Below, piece by piece: positions 1 through 8,605 of a DNA stretch of 42,843 nt. Under the pieces are notes generated by a model that was not told the origin of the DNA, ran no database searches, and saw nothing but the letters and a program-made list of their open reading frames with translations. Both the position numbers and the translations under genes were made by a program. The number at the start of each line of letters is the position of its first letter. Positions within the stretch are counted from its first letter, which is position 1. This DNA comes from Candidatus Barnesiella excrementavium (GTDB taxonomy: Bacteria > Bacteroidota > Bacteroidia > Bacteroidales > Barnesiellaceae). The stretch covers positions 1 to 42,843 of the forward strand of contig DXDM01000026.1 in the NCBI GenBank assembly GCA_019115485.1. Reading direction: 5' to 3'.

Positions 1-681
1 CTGGGCGGCGAAGATACCCTGGATAGCGCCCATGAGGGTACCGCGCTCGCCGGTCAGGTCGGAGTAGACCTCGCGTTTGAATGTGGTCTCGAACAGATAG
101 CCCGAACCGACACCGATACCCAGTGCCAATACTTTCTCTTTGGCGTGCCCGGTCGCATCTTGGAATACGGCATAGCTCGAATTGAGGCCGCGTCCTTGCA
201 GGAACATGCGGCGCAGACTTGTGCCCGACCCTTTGGGGGCTACCAGCACGACGTCTACATCGGGCGGCGGTACGATGCCCGTGCGATCCTTGTAGGTGAT
301 GGCAAATCCGTGCGAGAAATAGAGTGTCTTGCCGGCGGTGAGGTGCTTCTTTACCTGCGGCCACACCTCTATCTGAGCGGCGTCGGAGAGCAGGTATTCG
401 ATAATCGTGCCCCGTTTGCAAGCCTCTTCGATTTCAAAGAGCGTTTCGCCGGGAACCCAGCCGTCGGCCACAGCCTTGTCCCACGTCTTGGAATTTTTGC
501 GCTGACCCACGATTACGTTGAAGCCGTTGTCGCGCAGGTTCATACTCTGTCCCGGGCCTTGTACACCATAGCCGATGACAGCGATTGTTTCGTTTTTGAG
601 TACTTCTCTTGCCTTTTCCAAGGGAAATTCTTCGCGGGTAACTACGTTTTCGTCAACACCGCCAAAATTCATAATTGCCAT
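1..681 (-). CDS. ilvC: Ketol-acid reductoisomerase (C-terminal part outside window)
   Basis: Catalyses the NADPH-dependent rearrangement and reduction of acetolactate or acetohydroxybutyrate to the dihydroxy acid, the second shared step of valine, leucine and isoleucine synthesis in the cytoplasm. Reading from the ATG at 681, 227 codons stay open to the window edge. They begin MAIMNFGGVDENVV and include the dinucleotide-binding motif GYGVQG near residue 39, then the family segments VILVAPKGSG-like (here VVLVAPKGSGTSLRR) and HAKEKVLALGIGVG. A full protein of this type in Bacteroidetes is about 350 residues, so roughly a third is missing. It is the last visible gene of the ilv operon, 33 bases after the thioesterase, and no promoter is seen between them, so it is probably cotranscribed and under the same attenuator. 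Confidence 0.97.
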   Translation of the reverse strand, partial: MAIMNFGGVDENVVTREEFPLEKAREVLKNETIAVIGYGVQGPGQSMNLRDNGFNVIVGQRKNSKTWDKAVADGWVPGETLFEIEEACKRGTIIEYLLSDAAQIEVWPQVKKHLTAGKTLYFSHGFAITYKDRTGIVPPPDVDVVLVAPKGSGTSLRRMFLQGRGLNSSYAVFQDATGHAKEKVLALGIGVGSGYLFETTFKREVYSDLTGERGTLMGAIQGIFAAQ

Positions 682-714
682 GTCTTTTTCTGTTTAGAGG
701 TTATAAAATTGTAT

Positions 715-1476
715 TTATCTGTTTTCAAAAATAATGCGTCCTTTGCAGTTGACCGTCTGGCCGTCGCGTATCTCCAAGGCGAAATTGTCGGGAGCCTCTT
801 CCTCTTTGAGCAGTTGCAACGGGGTACCGTAGCGGGCTTCGTTGGCATAGCTTATCTCGAAGCGGTGAACCCGTTGGCGGTCATACCGGTCGAGGTCGAA
901 GAGGTCGAGCAGGTGCTCGATGTATTTGACACTGTTGACATGCCGGTTGAGGTCGATGTCGATGTACCCCACGCGATGCGTGTGCGGCTGTTCGTCGTGC
1001 ACCTCGCGTACCCGCGACTGACGGGCGATGGGGCAGGGGTGGTCGATGATGTTGCGGGCGATGTGTTCGATTTGCCCGATGTCGACCGAGGTGCGGGTGT
1101 CGAGATTGATGACTACCCATATCGTGCGGGCATAGCCGCAGGGGGTGCCGTCGCTGCCGTAGATGGCAAAGTTGCGCGACGAGAAATGCTTGTTGTATCC
1201 CTCAATCCAGGTTTCGAGCGTGTAGCGCTCGTGAATGCGGGGGTAGCGGGTCATCTCGATGCTCAGTCGCGAGAGTACCCACACTTGCCGGCTCTTGATG
1301 AGGTCGCTGTATCCGATGCCCCACGACTCGGCGTGCAGTGTGGCCACTTCGAGTATCCGCTTGGCCAGCAGGGGTAGCGGGAGCTCCTGCTGGGCGTTCC
1401 CTTCGGCCGGTTCCACCGTATAGCTGTGCGTGTAGAGCGGCCCTCCTGCTTCGGGAATTTCTTGATTTTCTTTCAT
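715..1476 (-). CDS. Acyl-ACP thioesterase (FatA-like, hot-dog fold)
   Basis: A 253-residue protein resembling the acyl-[acyl-carrier-protein] thioesterase family, which hydrolyses the thioester between a fatty acyl chain and ACP in the cytoplasm. The hot-dog features seen are an N-terminal block with LHAESWGIGYSDL and WVLSRLSIEM, and a second half with DIDLNRHVNSVKYIEHLL near residues 174-191, where Asn and His fit the catalytic pattern of plant FatA/FatB relatives. The ATG overlaps the ilvN stop in an ATGA arrangement, which implies translational coupling. Its place between ilvN and ilvC is a real part of the operon and suggests a link between branched-chain precursors and acyl-chain release. 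That link is inference, and substrate preference cannot be read from the sequence. Confidence 0.9.
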   Translation of the reverse strand: MKENQEIPEAGGPLYTHSYTVEPAEGNAQQELPLPLLAKRILEVATLHAESWGIGYSDLIKSRQVWVLSRLSIEMTRYPRIHERYTLETWIEGYNKHFSSRNFAIYGSDGTPCGYARTIWVVINLDTRTSVDIGQIEHIARNIIDHPCPIARQSRVREVHDEQPHTHRVGYIDIDLNRHVNSVKYIEHLLDLFDLDRYDRQRVHRFEISYANEARYGTPLQLLKEEEAPDNFALEIRDGQTVNCKGRIIFENR

Positions 1477-2018
1477 AGTTGGTTTTGGCGATATTGTTGC
1501 TCTTGTAAAAAGATACTCACATGTTCGACCGTCGATTTGGTGATGGCCACCCGGCCCGACCGCACGAACTGCATCACCTCATACCGGCTCAGTTCCTCGA
1601 AGAGGGCCTGGGTCTCGTCGGTGTGGCCCGATTTCTCGATAACCGTGTAGGTGCGGTTTACCTCCAAGATGCGGGCATTGTGTCGGCGTATCAGCTCTTC
1701 GATATGGCTGTCGTCGAGCAGTTTGTCGGTGGGGACCTTGTAGAGGGCCACCTCCTGGAACACGATTTCGTCGTCGGTGTAGAAGAAGGCTCGCAGCACG
1801 TCGATGCGTTTCTCGATTTGCTTGACCAGTTTCTCCATCGTTTCGCGGTCGCTGTATGTGGTGATGGTGAACTTATGTATCCCCTCGATGGCCGAGGCCG
1901 ATACCGAGAGGCTCTCGATGTTGAGCTGTCGGCGGGTGAAGATAATCGAAATCTGGTTGAGCAGGCCCACCTGATTTTCGGAGTAAACGGTTACGGTATA
2001 TAAAGTCTTGTCTGTCAT
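1473..2018 (-). CDS. ilvN: Acetolactate synthase small (regulatory) subunit
   Basis: The regulatory subunit binds the catalytic subunit IlvB and usually gives valine feedback inhibition. The N-terminal ACT domain is clear: LYTVTVYSENQVGLLNQISI, followed by FTRRQLNIESLSVSAS, with the usual NQ and NIESL elements. The C-terminal half has the second conserved domain with the family motif RSGRVAI. I chose the ATG at 2018 (protein starts MTDKTLYT, 181 residues) because family members start at this point and AGGAC lies just ahead of it. An in-frame ATG at 2030 would add four residues and overlap ilvB. The gap to the ilvB stop is 4 bases. Confidence 0.95.
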   Translation of the reverse strand: MTDKTLYTVTVYSENQVGLLNQISIIFTRRQLNIESLSVSASAIEGIHKFTITTYSDRETMEKLVKQIEKRIDVLRAFFYTDDEIVFQEVALYKVPTDKLLDDSHIEELIRRHNARILEVNRTYTVIEKSGHTDETQALFEELSRYEVMQFVRSGRVAITKSTVEHVSIFLQEQQYRQNQL

Positions 2019-2022
2019 AGTC

Positions 2023-3735
2023 CTATTCATATTTTTCGGTCGCGTTAAGCATGATGTGGGTCACACAGGCTCCGGCGGGGGTCATGGGGAATACCATGCC
2101 GTCGGGGTCGATTTGCACGTCGAGCAGGTAGGAGCCGCGGTGGGCGAGCATGCGCTCGATGGCCCCGTCGAGTTCCTCGCGGGTGGCCACCCGTTCGCCG
2201 TCGATTCCGTAGGCGGCAGCCACCATCGTAAAGTCGGGGTTGAGCATGGGGGTCTCGGAGTAGCGGTGGTTGAAGAAGAGGGCTTGCCACTGCCGCACCA
2301 TACCCAGGAAGTTGTTGTTGAGAATGATGATTTTTACATCGATGCCATATTGCATGATGGTGCCCAGTTCCTGAATGGTCATCTGTATGCCGCCGTCGCC
2401 GGTAAAGAAACAGACCGTGCGGTCGGGAGCGCCTATCTTGGCGCCGATGGCAGCGGGCAGACCGAATCCCATCGTGCCCAGTCCGCCCGAGGTGACGAGG
2501 CTGCGCGGACGCTTGAAGCGGTAGTAGCGGGCCGAGAGCATCTGGTTTTGTCCTACGTCGGTCACCAGAATGCTGTCGTTACCGGTCGCTTCCGACACTT
2601 TGCGGGCCACCTCGCCCATGTTCATCAACGGTTTCTGCGGGTGTATCTCGGGTTCGATGACCTTGATGCGTTCCACCTCTTCGCAGGGAGCGAACGAGTC
2701 GAGCCACTCGGTGTGGCGGGCCGGTTCTACCTTCGGGAGCAGTGCTTGCAGTACGGCACGGGCATCGCCCAGTACCGACACGTCGCACTTGATGTTTTTG
2801 TTGAACTCCGCAGGGTCGATGTCGATGTGAATGATTCGGGCCTGTCGGGCATATTGGGTGACGTCGCCCGTGACCCGGTCGTCGAACCGCATGCCGATGG
2901 CGATAAGCAGGTCGCATTCGTTGGTCTTGATGTTCGAGGCTACGCTGCCGTGCATGCCCAGCATGCCTTTGTAGAGCGGGTGGTCGGTGGGTATCGCCGA
3001 GAGTCCCAAGAGCGTGCAGCCCACCGGTATGTCGGCCTTCTCGGCCAGGCGAACCAACTCCTCCTCGGCGTTGGCGATGAGTACGCCCTGCCCGGCCAGT
3101 ATGAACGGCTTGCGGGCCTGATTGATGAGGCGGGCGGCCGCCTCTATCTCATCGGTCTTGATGGCGGGGTAGGGGTTGTAGCTGCGAATAAACTGGCAAG
3201 GTTGGTACTCAAATTCGGTCAATCCTGTTTGCGCGTCTTTGGCAATGTCGAGCACAACCGGGCCCGGACGTCCGTTCCCGGCGATGTAGAAGGCACGGGC
3301 CACGGCCCAGGCAATCTCGCTGCTGTGACGTATCTGGTAGCTCCATTTCGTGACCGGCTGGGTGATGCCCACTACGTCGGTCTCCTGGAAGGCGTCGGAA
3401 CCCAGGAGCGACGAGCCTACCTGCCCGGTGATGACGATGAGCGGCGTGCTGTCCATCATGGCGTCCGACAGGCCGGTGATGATGTTGGTCGCCGCCGGCC
3501 CCGAGGTGACCAGTACCACACCTGTCTTGCCCGATACCCGGGCATAGCCCTGGGCGGCATGTGTGGCCCCTTGCTCGTGGCGAACGAGAATGTGGTTCAA
3601 CTGGTCGCGATAGTCATAGAGCACATCGAATACCGGCATGATGGCTCCGCCGGGATACCCGAAGATATATTCGGTTTGCTCTGCAATCAAGGATCTGATG
3701 AGCGCTTCGGCTCCGCTTATTTTTTCTTTTGCCAT
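2023..3735 (-). CDS. ilvB: Acetolactate synthase large (catalytic) subunit
   Basis: A thiamine-diphosphate enzyme of 570 residues, the usual length. It condenses two pyruvates, or pyruvate with 2-oxobutyrate, to acetolactate or acetohydroxybutyrate, the committed step of branched-chain amino acid synthesis. Visible features are the N-terminal motif YIFGYPGGAIMPVFD, the catalytic-glutamate region VRHEQGATHAAQGYAR, the central FAD-associated domain (about 190-330), and the C-terminal ThDP motif starting GDGGIQMT and ending in ILNNNFLGMVRQWQ. The start is ATG, and the product begins MAKEKISGAEALI. It lies 21 bases after ilvD and 4 bases before ilvN, so it is cotranscribed with both. Holoenzyme assembly with IlvN is expected from the family. 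Confidence 0.98.
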   Translation of the reverse strand: MAKEKISGAEALIRSLIAEQTEYIFGYPGGAIMPVFDVLYDYRDQLNHILVRHEQGATHAAQGYARVSGKTGVVLVTSGPAATNIITGLSDAMMDSTPLIVITGQVGSSLLGSDAFQETDVVGITQPVTKWSYQIRHSSEIAWAVARAFYIAGNGRPGPVVLDIAKDAQTGLTEFEYQPCQFIRSYNPYPAIKTDEIEAAARLINQARKPFILAGQGVLIANAEEELVRLAEKADIPVGCTLLGLSAIPTDHPLYKGMLGMHGSVASNIKTNECDLLIAIGMRFDDRVTGDVTQYARQARIIHIDIDPAEFNKNIKCDVSVLGDARAVLQALLPKVEPARHTEWLDSFAPCEEVERIKVIEPEIHPQKPLMNMGEVARKVSEATGNDSILVTDVGQNQMLSARYYRFKRPRSLVTSGGLGTMGFGLPAAIGAKIGAPDRTVCFFTGDGGIQMTIQELGTIMQYGIDVKIIILNNNFLGMVRQWQALFFNHRYSETPMLNPDFTMVAAAYGIDGERVATREELDGAIERMLAHRGSYLLDVQIDPDGMVFPMTPAGACVTHIMLNATEKYE

Positions 3736-3756
3736 AGTCGTTTTGTAGAAAAAGGG

Positions 3757-5583
3757 TTAGATGATGCGAATGGCCCCTTTGTCGGCCGAGCTTACCAGTG
3801 CGGCGTAGGCCTGCAAGGCTTTCGACACCGGGCGTTGCCGGTGGTGGGGGGTGAAGGCCGCCTTGCCTCGGGCCAGCTCTTCGTCCCGGCGGCGGGCCAG
3901 TTCAGCGTCGTCGACCAGCAGTTCGATGCGTCGGGCGGGAATATCTATCTCGATGAGGTCGCCGTTCCGGACGAGGCCGATGTTGCCTCCGGCTGCGGCT
4001 TCGGGCGATATGTGGCCTATCGACAGCCCCGAGGTACCTCCCGAGAAACGTCCGTCGGTAATGAGGGCGCAGGCTTTTCCCAGATGCTTCGACTTGATGT
4101 AGGAGGTGGGATAGAGCATCTCCTGCATGCCGGGACCGCCTTTGGGCCCTTCGTGGGTGATGACCACCACGTCGCCACTCTCCACCTCTCCGCCGAGTAT
4201 GCCGTTGCAAGCCTCTTCCTGCGACTCGAACACTTTGGCCCGGCCCTTGAACTGGAATATCTTTTCGTCCACGCCGGCCGTCTTGACGATGCACCCGTCC
4301 TGGGCAATGTTGCCGAAGAGTACGGCCAGTCCGCCGTCTTTCACATAGGCGTGTTCAAAGTCTCTGATACAGCCGTTGCTGCGGTCGGTATCGAGCGTGT
4401 CGTAGCGGTTCTCCTGCGAACCCAGCACCAGGTTGAAGCGGTTGCCCGGGGCGCTGTGCCACAGCGGTTCGCCCTTCGGCGGGCAGATGCCGTCGCGCAG
4501 GGCATAGCTCTCGATTGCCTGGGCCAGACTTTGGCGGTCGACGCGGTGTACCGAGGTGTCGATGAGTCCCTCGCGGGCGAGAATGGCCAGAATCGAGAGG
4601 ATACCGCCCGCCCGGTTTACATCTTGTATGTGGTAGTGCGAGTTGGGTGCCACCTTGCAGAGTACCGGCGACTGGCGCGAGAGGCGGTCGATATCGCCGA
4701 TTGTGAAGTCGACACCCGCCTCGTGGGCGATGGCCAGCAGGTGCAGCACCGTGTTGGTAGAGCCTCCCATGGCAATGTCGAGGGTCATGGCGTTGAGAAA
4801 GGCTTCCCGGGTAGCGATGCTACGGGGCAGCACACTTTCGTCGCCGTCGCGGTAGTAGGCATAGCTGTTCTCGACGATTTGTCGGGCCGCCTCGATGAAG
4901 AGGCGTTCGCGGTTGCGGTGTGTAGCCACAATCGTGCCGTTGCCCGGCAGTGCCAGCCCGATAGCCTCGTTGAGGCAGTTCATCGAGTTGGCCGTGAACA
5001 TGCCCGAACAGGAGCCGCAGGTGGGGCAGGCCGCATGTTCTACCCGGCGCACCTGCTCGTCGTCGATACTCTCGTCGGCCGATTCGACCATGGCGTCAAT
5101 CAGGTCGAGCCCCCGGCCGTCGAGGTGACCGGCCTCCATCGGCCCTCCCGAAACGAAAATCGTGGGGATATTGAGCCGCATGGCCGCCATGAGCATGCCC
5201 GGGGTTATCTTGTCGCAGTTGCTGATGCACACCATGGCATCGGCCTTGTGGGCGTTGACCATATACTCCACGCTGTCGGCGATGAGGTCGCGCGAAGGCA
5301 GCGAGTAGAGCATGCCGTCGTGTCCCATGGCAATGCCGTCGTCGATGGCGATGGTATTGAATTCGGCGGCGAAGCACCCCAGCTTCTCAATCTCTCTCTT
5401 GACCGTTTGTCCTATCTCGTGCAGATGCACATGTCCCGGCACGAATTGGGTGAATGAATTGACGATGGCGATGATGGGGCGGCCCATCTCCTCGGCCTTC
5501 ATGCCGTTGGCCCGCCACAGGGCTCTCGCCCCGGCCATTCGACGGCCGGTCGTGCTGGTTGCGCTTCGTAACTGATGTTTCAT
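3757..5583 (-). CDS. ilvD: Dihydroxy-acid dehydratase
   Basis: An iron-sulfur enzyme of 608 residues that dehydrates 2,3-dihydroxy acids to the 2-oxo acids used for valine, leucine and isoleucine. The signature [14 protein letters not shown] near residue 120 and the cluster motif [19 protein letters not shown] near residue 190 supply the conserved cysteines. The C-terminal family block contains [20 protein letters not shown]. The start ATG at 5583 gives [20 protein letters not shown], a typical IlvD N-terminus. It is the first structural gene of the operon, and the 110 bases ahead of it hold the attenuator hairpins. Confidence in the function is very high. Confidence 0.98.
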   Translation of the reverse strand: MKHQLRSATSTTGRRMAGARALWRANGMKAEEMGRPIIAIVNSFTQFVPGHVHLHEIGQTVKREIEKLGCFAAEFNTIAIDDGIAMGHDGMLYSLPSRDLIADSVEYMVNAHKADAMVCISNCDKITPGMLMAAMRLNIPTIFVSGGPMEAGHLDGRGLDLIDAMVESADESIDDEQVRRVEHAACPTCGSCSGMFTANSMNCLNEAIGLALPGNGTIVATHRNRERLFIEAARQIVENSYAYYRDGDESVLPRSIATREAFLNAMTLDIAMGGSTNTVLHLLAIAHEAGVDFTIGDIDRLSRQSPVLCKVAPNSHYHIQDVNRAGGILSILAILAREGLIDTSVHRVDRQSLAQAIESYALRDGICPPKGEPLWHSAPGNRFNLVLGSQENRYDTLDTDRSNGCIRDFEHAYVKDGGLAVLFGNIAQDGCIVKTAGVDEKIFQFKGRAKVFESQEEACNGILGGEVESGDVVVITHEGPKGGPGMQEMLYPTSYIKSKHLGKACALITDGRFSGGTSGLSIGHISPEAAAGGNIGLVRNGDLIEIDIPARRIELLVDDAELARRRDEELARGKAAFTPHHRQRPVSKALQAYAALVSSADKGAIRII

Positions 5584-5600
5584 AATTCGCTTCTGTTGTT

Positions 5601-5636
5601 CAAAAGAAAAACCTTTCCATGCGGGTGGAAAGGTTT
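5601..5636 (-). terminator. ilv attenuator terminator
   Basis: On the minus strand a perfect 10-bp stem (AAACCTTTCC / GGAAAGGTTT) with an 8-base loop is followed by TTCTTTT. It lies upstream of ilvD and downstream of the leader peptide, so it stops transcription before the structural genes. That is the position expected of an attenuator rather than an operon end. Confidence 0.9.
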
Positions 5637-5693
5637 CTCAATTACTCTTAATTCCTATATCTATGAATAAGTAACTACATACGCCTTTCCACC
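5624..5693 (-). promoter_or_regulatory. ilv antiterminator pairing strands
   Basis: The minus-strand sequence GGTGGAAAGG (5693 to 5684), starting directly after the leader stop codon, is the exact complement of CCTTTCCACC (5633 to 5624), which contains most of the 5' arm of the terminator. The two pairings exclude each other. A ribosome at the leader stop codon would cover the first strand and let the terminator form. A ribosome stalled earlier would leave it free to form the antiterminator. The pairing is seen in the sequence; the mechanism is inferred from known amino acid operon attenuators. Confidence 0.88.
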
Positions 5694-5762
5694 TTACCGA
5701 CTCACGACAATAAGTTCGCTAATGACTGATAGAGAAATGACGTGTAGCAACATCGTATTCAT
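5694..5762 (-). CDS. ilv operon leader peptide
   Basis: A 22-codon open frame begins with ATG at 5762 and ends with TAA. Its product begins MNTMLLHVIS and ends LIVVSR, and 11 of 22 residues are Leu (4), Ile (3) or Val (4), with Val-Val, Leu-Leu and two Val-Ile pairs. It sits 16-20 bases after the predicted transcription start and directly before the antiterminator strand. These are the marks of a leader peptide whose translation senses charged branched-chain tRNAs. No Shine-Dalgarno sequence is present, as usual in this phylum. It is too short to be found by ordinary gene calling. Confidence 0.9.
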   Translation of the reverse strand: MNTMLLHVISLSVISELIVVSR

Positions 5763-5784
5763 GCTGTATTGATTTATTGTATTG

Positions 5785-5816
5785 CAAATGTATAACTATT
5801 TTGCGATATAAACAAG
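5785..5816 (-). promoter_or_regulatory. ilv operon promoter (Bacteroidetes type)
   Basis: The minus strand has TACATTTG (5792-5785), an exact match to TAnnTTTG, with CTTG (5816-5813) and a 20-base spacer. The transcript would start near 5777-5780, just ahead of the leader peptide ATG. Confidence 0.75.
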
Positions 5817-5983
5817 TGTTTTGAAAGAAAAATTATAGCTGATGTTTAAATTTGTTTCTATTTTGCATATTTTCTTATCATTAGTAAAATAGGTGGCTCA
5901 ACAAGGCGCTTGCGGGAGAGACAAGTGCTGTCGCCCGGCATAGCATCTCCCCTGCAAATGGCGGGTTTTGAAAAAATAAAGTG

Positions 5984-5991
5984 TATATTTG
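5984..5991 (+). promoter_or_regulatory. -7 box ahead of the TamL-like gene
   Basis: TATATTTG matches TAnnTTTG exactly. No good -33 TTTG lies at the usual distance; the nearest is only 13 bases upstream. A transcript start near 5997 places an earlier in-frame ATG at 5989 upstream of the message, which supports the start at 6052. The rest of 5793-6051 holds the two outward promoters and no gene that I can see. Confidence 0.55.
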
Positions 5992-6051
5992 CAAGGTTTT
6001 ATTGACAGAAAGAAAATCGGTATAATCAAACTTATTCGGGGAGCATTGCGT

Positions 6052-8355
6052 ATGCGTCGAGTTTTAACAGCCTGTGGAGTAGCCATTGCCTGTGTGGTGA
6101 TGGTGGCGTGTAGTCCTACGCGCCATGTCCCCGACGGCAGTTATCTGCTCGACCATGTCAAGATAGAGACCGACGATGGTGGGGTAAAATCGTCGGATTT
6201 GAAATCCTATTTGCGACAGGAACCCAACCACCGCATGTTCGGCCTTTTCCGTTTCTCGCTGGGGTTGTACAACCTTTCGGGTAACGACTCGACCAAGTGG
6301 TTCAACCGGTGGGTGCGCAATGCCGGTACACCGCCGGTCATCTATGACCCGATGTTGACGGAGAACTCGCGCTTGCAGATGGAGAAGGCCATGTTCAACA
6401 AGGGCTATATGGCGGCTCGGGTCGAGGCCGATACTACCTCGCACGGCAAGCGTATGGACGTGGTCTATCGGGTGCAGGCCAACGAACCTCACTATATCAA
6501 TGATGTGAATTACCGGATTGGCAACGATACTCTCTCACGCCTGATTGAGCGCAGGCTTTCGCGTCATTCGCTCTTGAAGAAGGGCGACAACTTCGACCGC
6601 AATGTACTCGACGAGGAACGGCAGCGCATCTCCGACATTTTGCGTCGTGATGGTTTTTATGCCTTCAACAAGGATCTTATTACCTATACTGCCGACACGG
6701 CCGACCGCTCCAAGGCGGTAGATCTGACCTTGAACATCAGGCCCGACTCACTGGTCAATGCCGAACGTTATCGCCCTTATGAGCGCTATTACATGCACAA
6801 CATCTATTTTGTGCTCTCTTACGACCCTGCCGCTACCGACCGCATCGACGTCTCCAATGCCGGCATGTACAAGAACTACTATTTTATCGAGGGGGAACAC
6901 CCCTATATCCGACGCGAGACACTGGTCGAGAATTGCTTTATACGGCCGGGGGTCATGTACAGCAGCCGCGATGTCGACAACACCTATACCGCCTTTGGCC
7001 GCCTGCGCATTGTCAAGTATGTCAACATTCGGTTCGAGCCGGCCGGGCAGAATGAGGCGGGAGAGAATCTGCTCGACTGCTACATCTTGCTGAGCGAGGA
7101 CAAGTCGCAGTCGGTTTCGCTCGAACTGGAAGGGACCAACTCGGAGGGCGACCTGGGCTTTGCCGTGGGGGCCACCTACGAACACCGCAATATCTTCAAG
7201 GGTTCCGAAACCTTCTCGACCAAGGTGCGGGGCGCTTACGAGAGTCTGTCGGGCGATTTGAGTGGACTCATCAACGATCGCTACACCGAACTGGGAGGCG
7301 AGGTGGGTATCACCTATCCGAAGTTTCTCTTTCCTTTCCTGCGCACCGATTTTCGCCGCCGCATGAAGGCCAGTACCGAGTACAGCGTGAATTTCAACTT
7401 CCAACAGCGGCCCGAGTACACCCGTGTCATTTGGGGTACCGCCTGGAAATACAAGTGGACTACCAATCGGGGACTCTTCCGCCACAACTACGACCTGCTC
7501 GACATCAACTACGTCTATCTGCCGCACAAGACCGAGGGCTTTCTCGAAAGCATCGCCCCCGACAATCCCCTGTTGCGATACAGTTACGAGGACCACTTCA
7601 TCATGCGCATGGGCTATACCTTCTACTGCACCAACCTCAACCCCTCCAATCCCGTGCAGCGGCGCACCAATGTCTACACGCTGCGAGCCGCCGGTGAGAT
7701 TGCGGGCAACCTGCTGAATGCCTTTTCGCACCTCACCTCCAAGTCGCAGCCCGAGGACGGGTATAAACTTTTCGGAATCCGTTACTCCCAGTATGCCAAG
7801 TTCGACTTCGATTACAGCATCACCCACATCATCGACGACCGCAATTCGGTAGCCTTCCATGTGGGCGGTGGCATCGGTATCCCTTATGGCAACTCCGATA
7901 TATTGCCTTTCGAGAAACGATATTATTCGGGCGGTGCCAACAGTGTGAGGGGGTGGTCGGTGCGGACGTTGGGTCCAGGTAGCTACAACGGTAACAACTC
8001 GGTGTCGGAGTTTATCAACCAGTGTGGCGACATACGTTTCGACATGAACCTCGAATACCGGGCCAAACTCTTTTGGAAGGTTGAGTTGGGTGCCTTTATC
8101 GATGCCGGTAACATCTGGACCATTCGCAACTACGAGGCACAGCCCGGCGGGCAGTTCCGTTTCGATTCGTTCTATAAGGAGATAGCCTTGGCCTATGGAC
8201 TGGGTATCCGTCTCGATTTCAGCTATTTCCTCCTGCGGTTCGATTTGGGTATGAAGGCTTACAATCCGGCAGCCGGTCAGGAGCATTGGGCCATTGCGTC
8301 CCAAAATTTCAAGCGCGATTCGGCTTTCCACTTTACCGTGGGCTATCCCTTCTGA
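6052..8355 (+). CDS. TamL-like outer-membrane assembly lipoprotein (BamA/TamA family)
   Basis: A 767-residue protein of the Omp85 (surface antigen D15) superfamily. It starts MRRVLTACGVAIACVVMVAC, a basic-hydrophobic signal ending in a candidate lipobox cysteine at residue 20; lipid-modified TamA relatives (TamL) are known in Bacteroidetes. POTRA-like regions follow at about 30-390, with VDTYTAFGRLRIVKYVNIRF-like turns. A C-terminal beta-barrel covers about 390-767, with the family elements YYSGGANSVRGWSVRTLGPG near residue 625 and LEYRAKLFWKVELGAFIDAGN. The last residue is Phe, typical of outer-membrane barrels. It probably helps insert proteins into the outer membrane. A TamB partner is not adjacent here. 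TamL and another Bacteroidetes-specific Omp85 paralogue cannot be separated with certainty. Confidence 0.85.
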   Translation: MRRVLTACGVAIACVVMVACSPTRHVPDGSYLLDHVKIETDDGGVKSSDLKSYLRQEPNHRMFGLFRFSLGLYNLSGNDSTKWFNRWVRNAGTPPVIYDPMLTENSRLQMEKAMFNKGYMAARVEADTTSHGKRMDVVYRVQANEPHYINDVNYRIGNDTLSRLIERRLSRHSLLKKGDNFDRNVLDEERQRISDILRRDGFYAFNKDLITYTADTADRSKAVDLTLNIRPDSLVNAERYRPYERYYMHNIYFVLSYDPAATDRIDVSNAGMYKNYYFIEGEHPYIRRETLVENCFIRPGVMYSSRDVDNTYTAFGRLRIVKYVNIRFEPAGQNEAGENLLDCYILLSEDKSQSVSLELEGTNSEGDLGFAVGATYEHRNIFKGSETFSTKVRGAYESLSGDLSGLINDRYTELGGEVGITYPKFLFPFLRTDFRRRMKASTEYSVNFNFQQRPEYTRVIWGTAWKYKWTTNRGLFRHNYDLLDINYVYLPHKTEGFLESIAPDNPLLRYSYEDHFIMRMGYTFYCTNLNPSNPVQRRTNVYTLRAAGEIAGNLLNAFSHLTSKSQPEDGYKLFGIRYSQYAKFDFDYSITHIIDDRNSVAFHVGGGIGIPYGNSDILPFEKRYYSGGANSVRGWSVRTLGPGSYNGNNSVSEFINQCGDIRFDMNLEYRAKLFWKVELGAFIDAGNIWTIRNYEAQPGGQFRFDSFYKEIALAYGLGIRLDFSYFLLRFDLGMKAYNPAAGQEHWAIASQNFKRDSAFHFTVGYPF

Positions 8356-8399
8356 CGGGGTGAGGTTATTTTGCCGGGTGAAAAAAGTGGATTTATATA

Positions 8400-8430
8400 T
8401 TTGGAAAATCACGAAATATCCCTAACTTTG
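8400..8430 (+). promoter_or_regulatory. tRNA-Arg promoter
   Basis: TTTG at 8400-8403, a 19-base spacer and TAACTTTG at 8423-8430 form a near-ideal Bacteroidetes promoter. The start would be near 8436, about 16 bases before the tRNA. Confidence 0.85.
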
Positions 8431-8452
8431 CAGCACTTTTTTATGAAAGGTC

Positions 8453-8526
8453 GGTTGAGTAGCTCAGCTGGATAGAGCAACAGCCTTCTAAGCTGTGGGT
8501 CTTGGGTTCGAATCCCAACTCAATCA
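8453..8526 (+). tRNA. tRNA-Arg(UCU)
   Basis: A full cloverleaf can be drawn. The acceptor GGTTGAG pairs with CTCAATC (one G-U). The D stem is GCTC/GAGC, the anticodon stem ACAGC/GCTGT with loop CTTCTAA (anticodon TCT), and the T stem TTGGG/CCCAA with loop TTCGAAT. The discriminator is A, and CCA is not encoded. It reads AGA and probably AGG codons. Confidence 0.97.
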
Positions 8527-8533
8527 CCCCGAG

Positions 8534-8561
8534 GGAGCAAACGTCGTTTGCTCCTTTTTTT
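8534..8561 (+). terminator. Terminator after tRNA-Arg
   Basis: GGAGCAAAC pairs with GTTTGCTCC across a 3-base loop, followed directly by seven T. It ends the tRNA transcript. Confidence 0.9.
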
Positions 8562-8576
8562 ATCGCCATGAAACGC

Positions 8577-8605
8577 AAAGGCCTCGCACTATGTGCGAGG
8601 CCTTT
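8577..8605 (+). repeat. Perfect 13-bp palindrome, possible bidirectional terminator
   Basis: AAAGGCCTCGCAC and GTGCGAGGCCTTT flank the loop TAT. The A/T ends of the stem could act as tails on either strand, but no separate T-run follows, so its role is uncertain. Confidence 0.6.

Noticed and set aside
2008..5457. Very long open frame (1149 codons) on the plus strand opposite ilvB and ilvD
   Set aside because: It lies antisense to two certain genes, its product has no recognisable family pattern, and long antisense frames are expected with the GC-rich third positions seen here.
6748..8412. 554-codon open frame opposite the TamL-like gene, extending to the tRNA promoter
   Set aside because: Antisense shadow of a clear Omp85 protein; composition is rich in Val, Gly and His without motifs.
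8577..8605. Palindrome as an operator for the TonB receptor
   Set aside because: It lies 250 bases ahead of the start and directly after a tRNA terminator; a terminator or exonuclease barrier is simpler.
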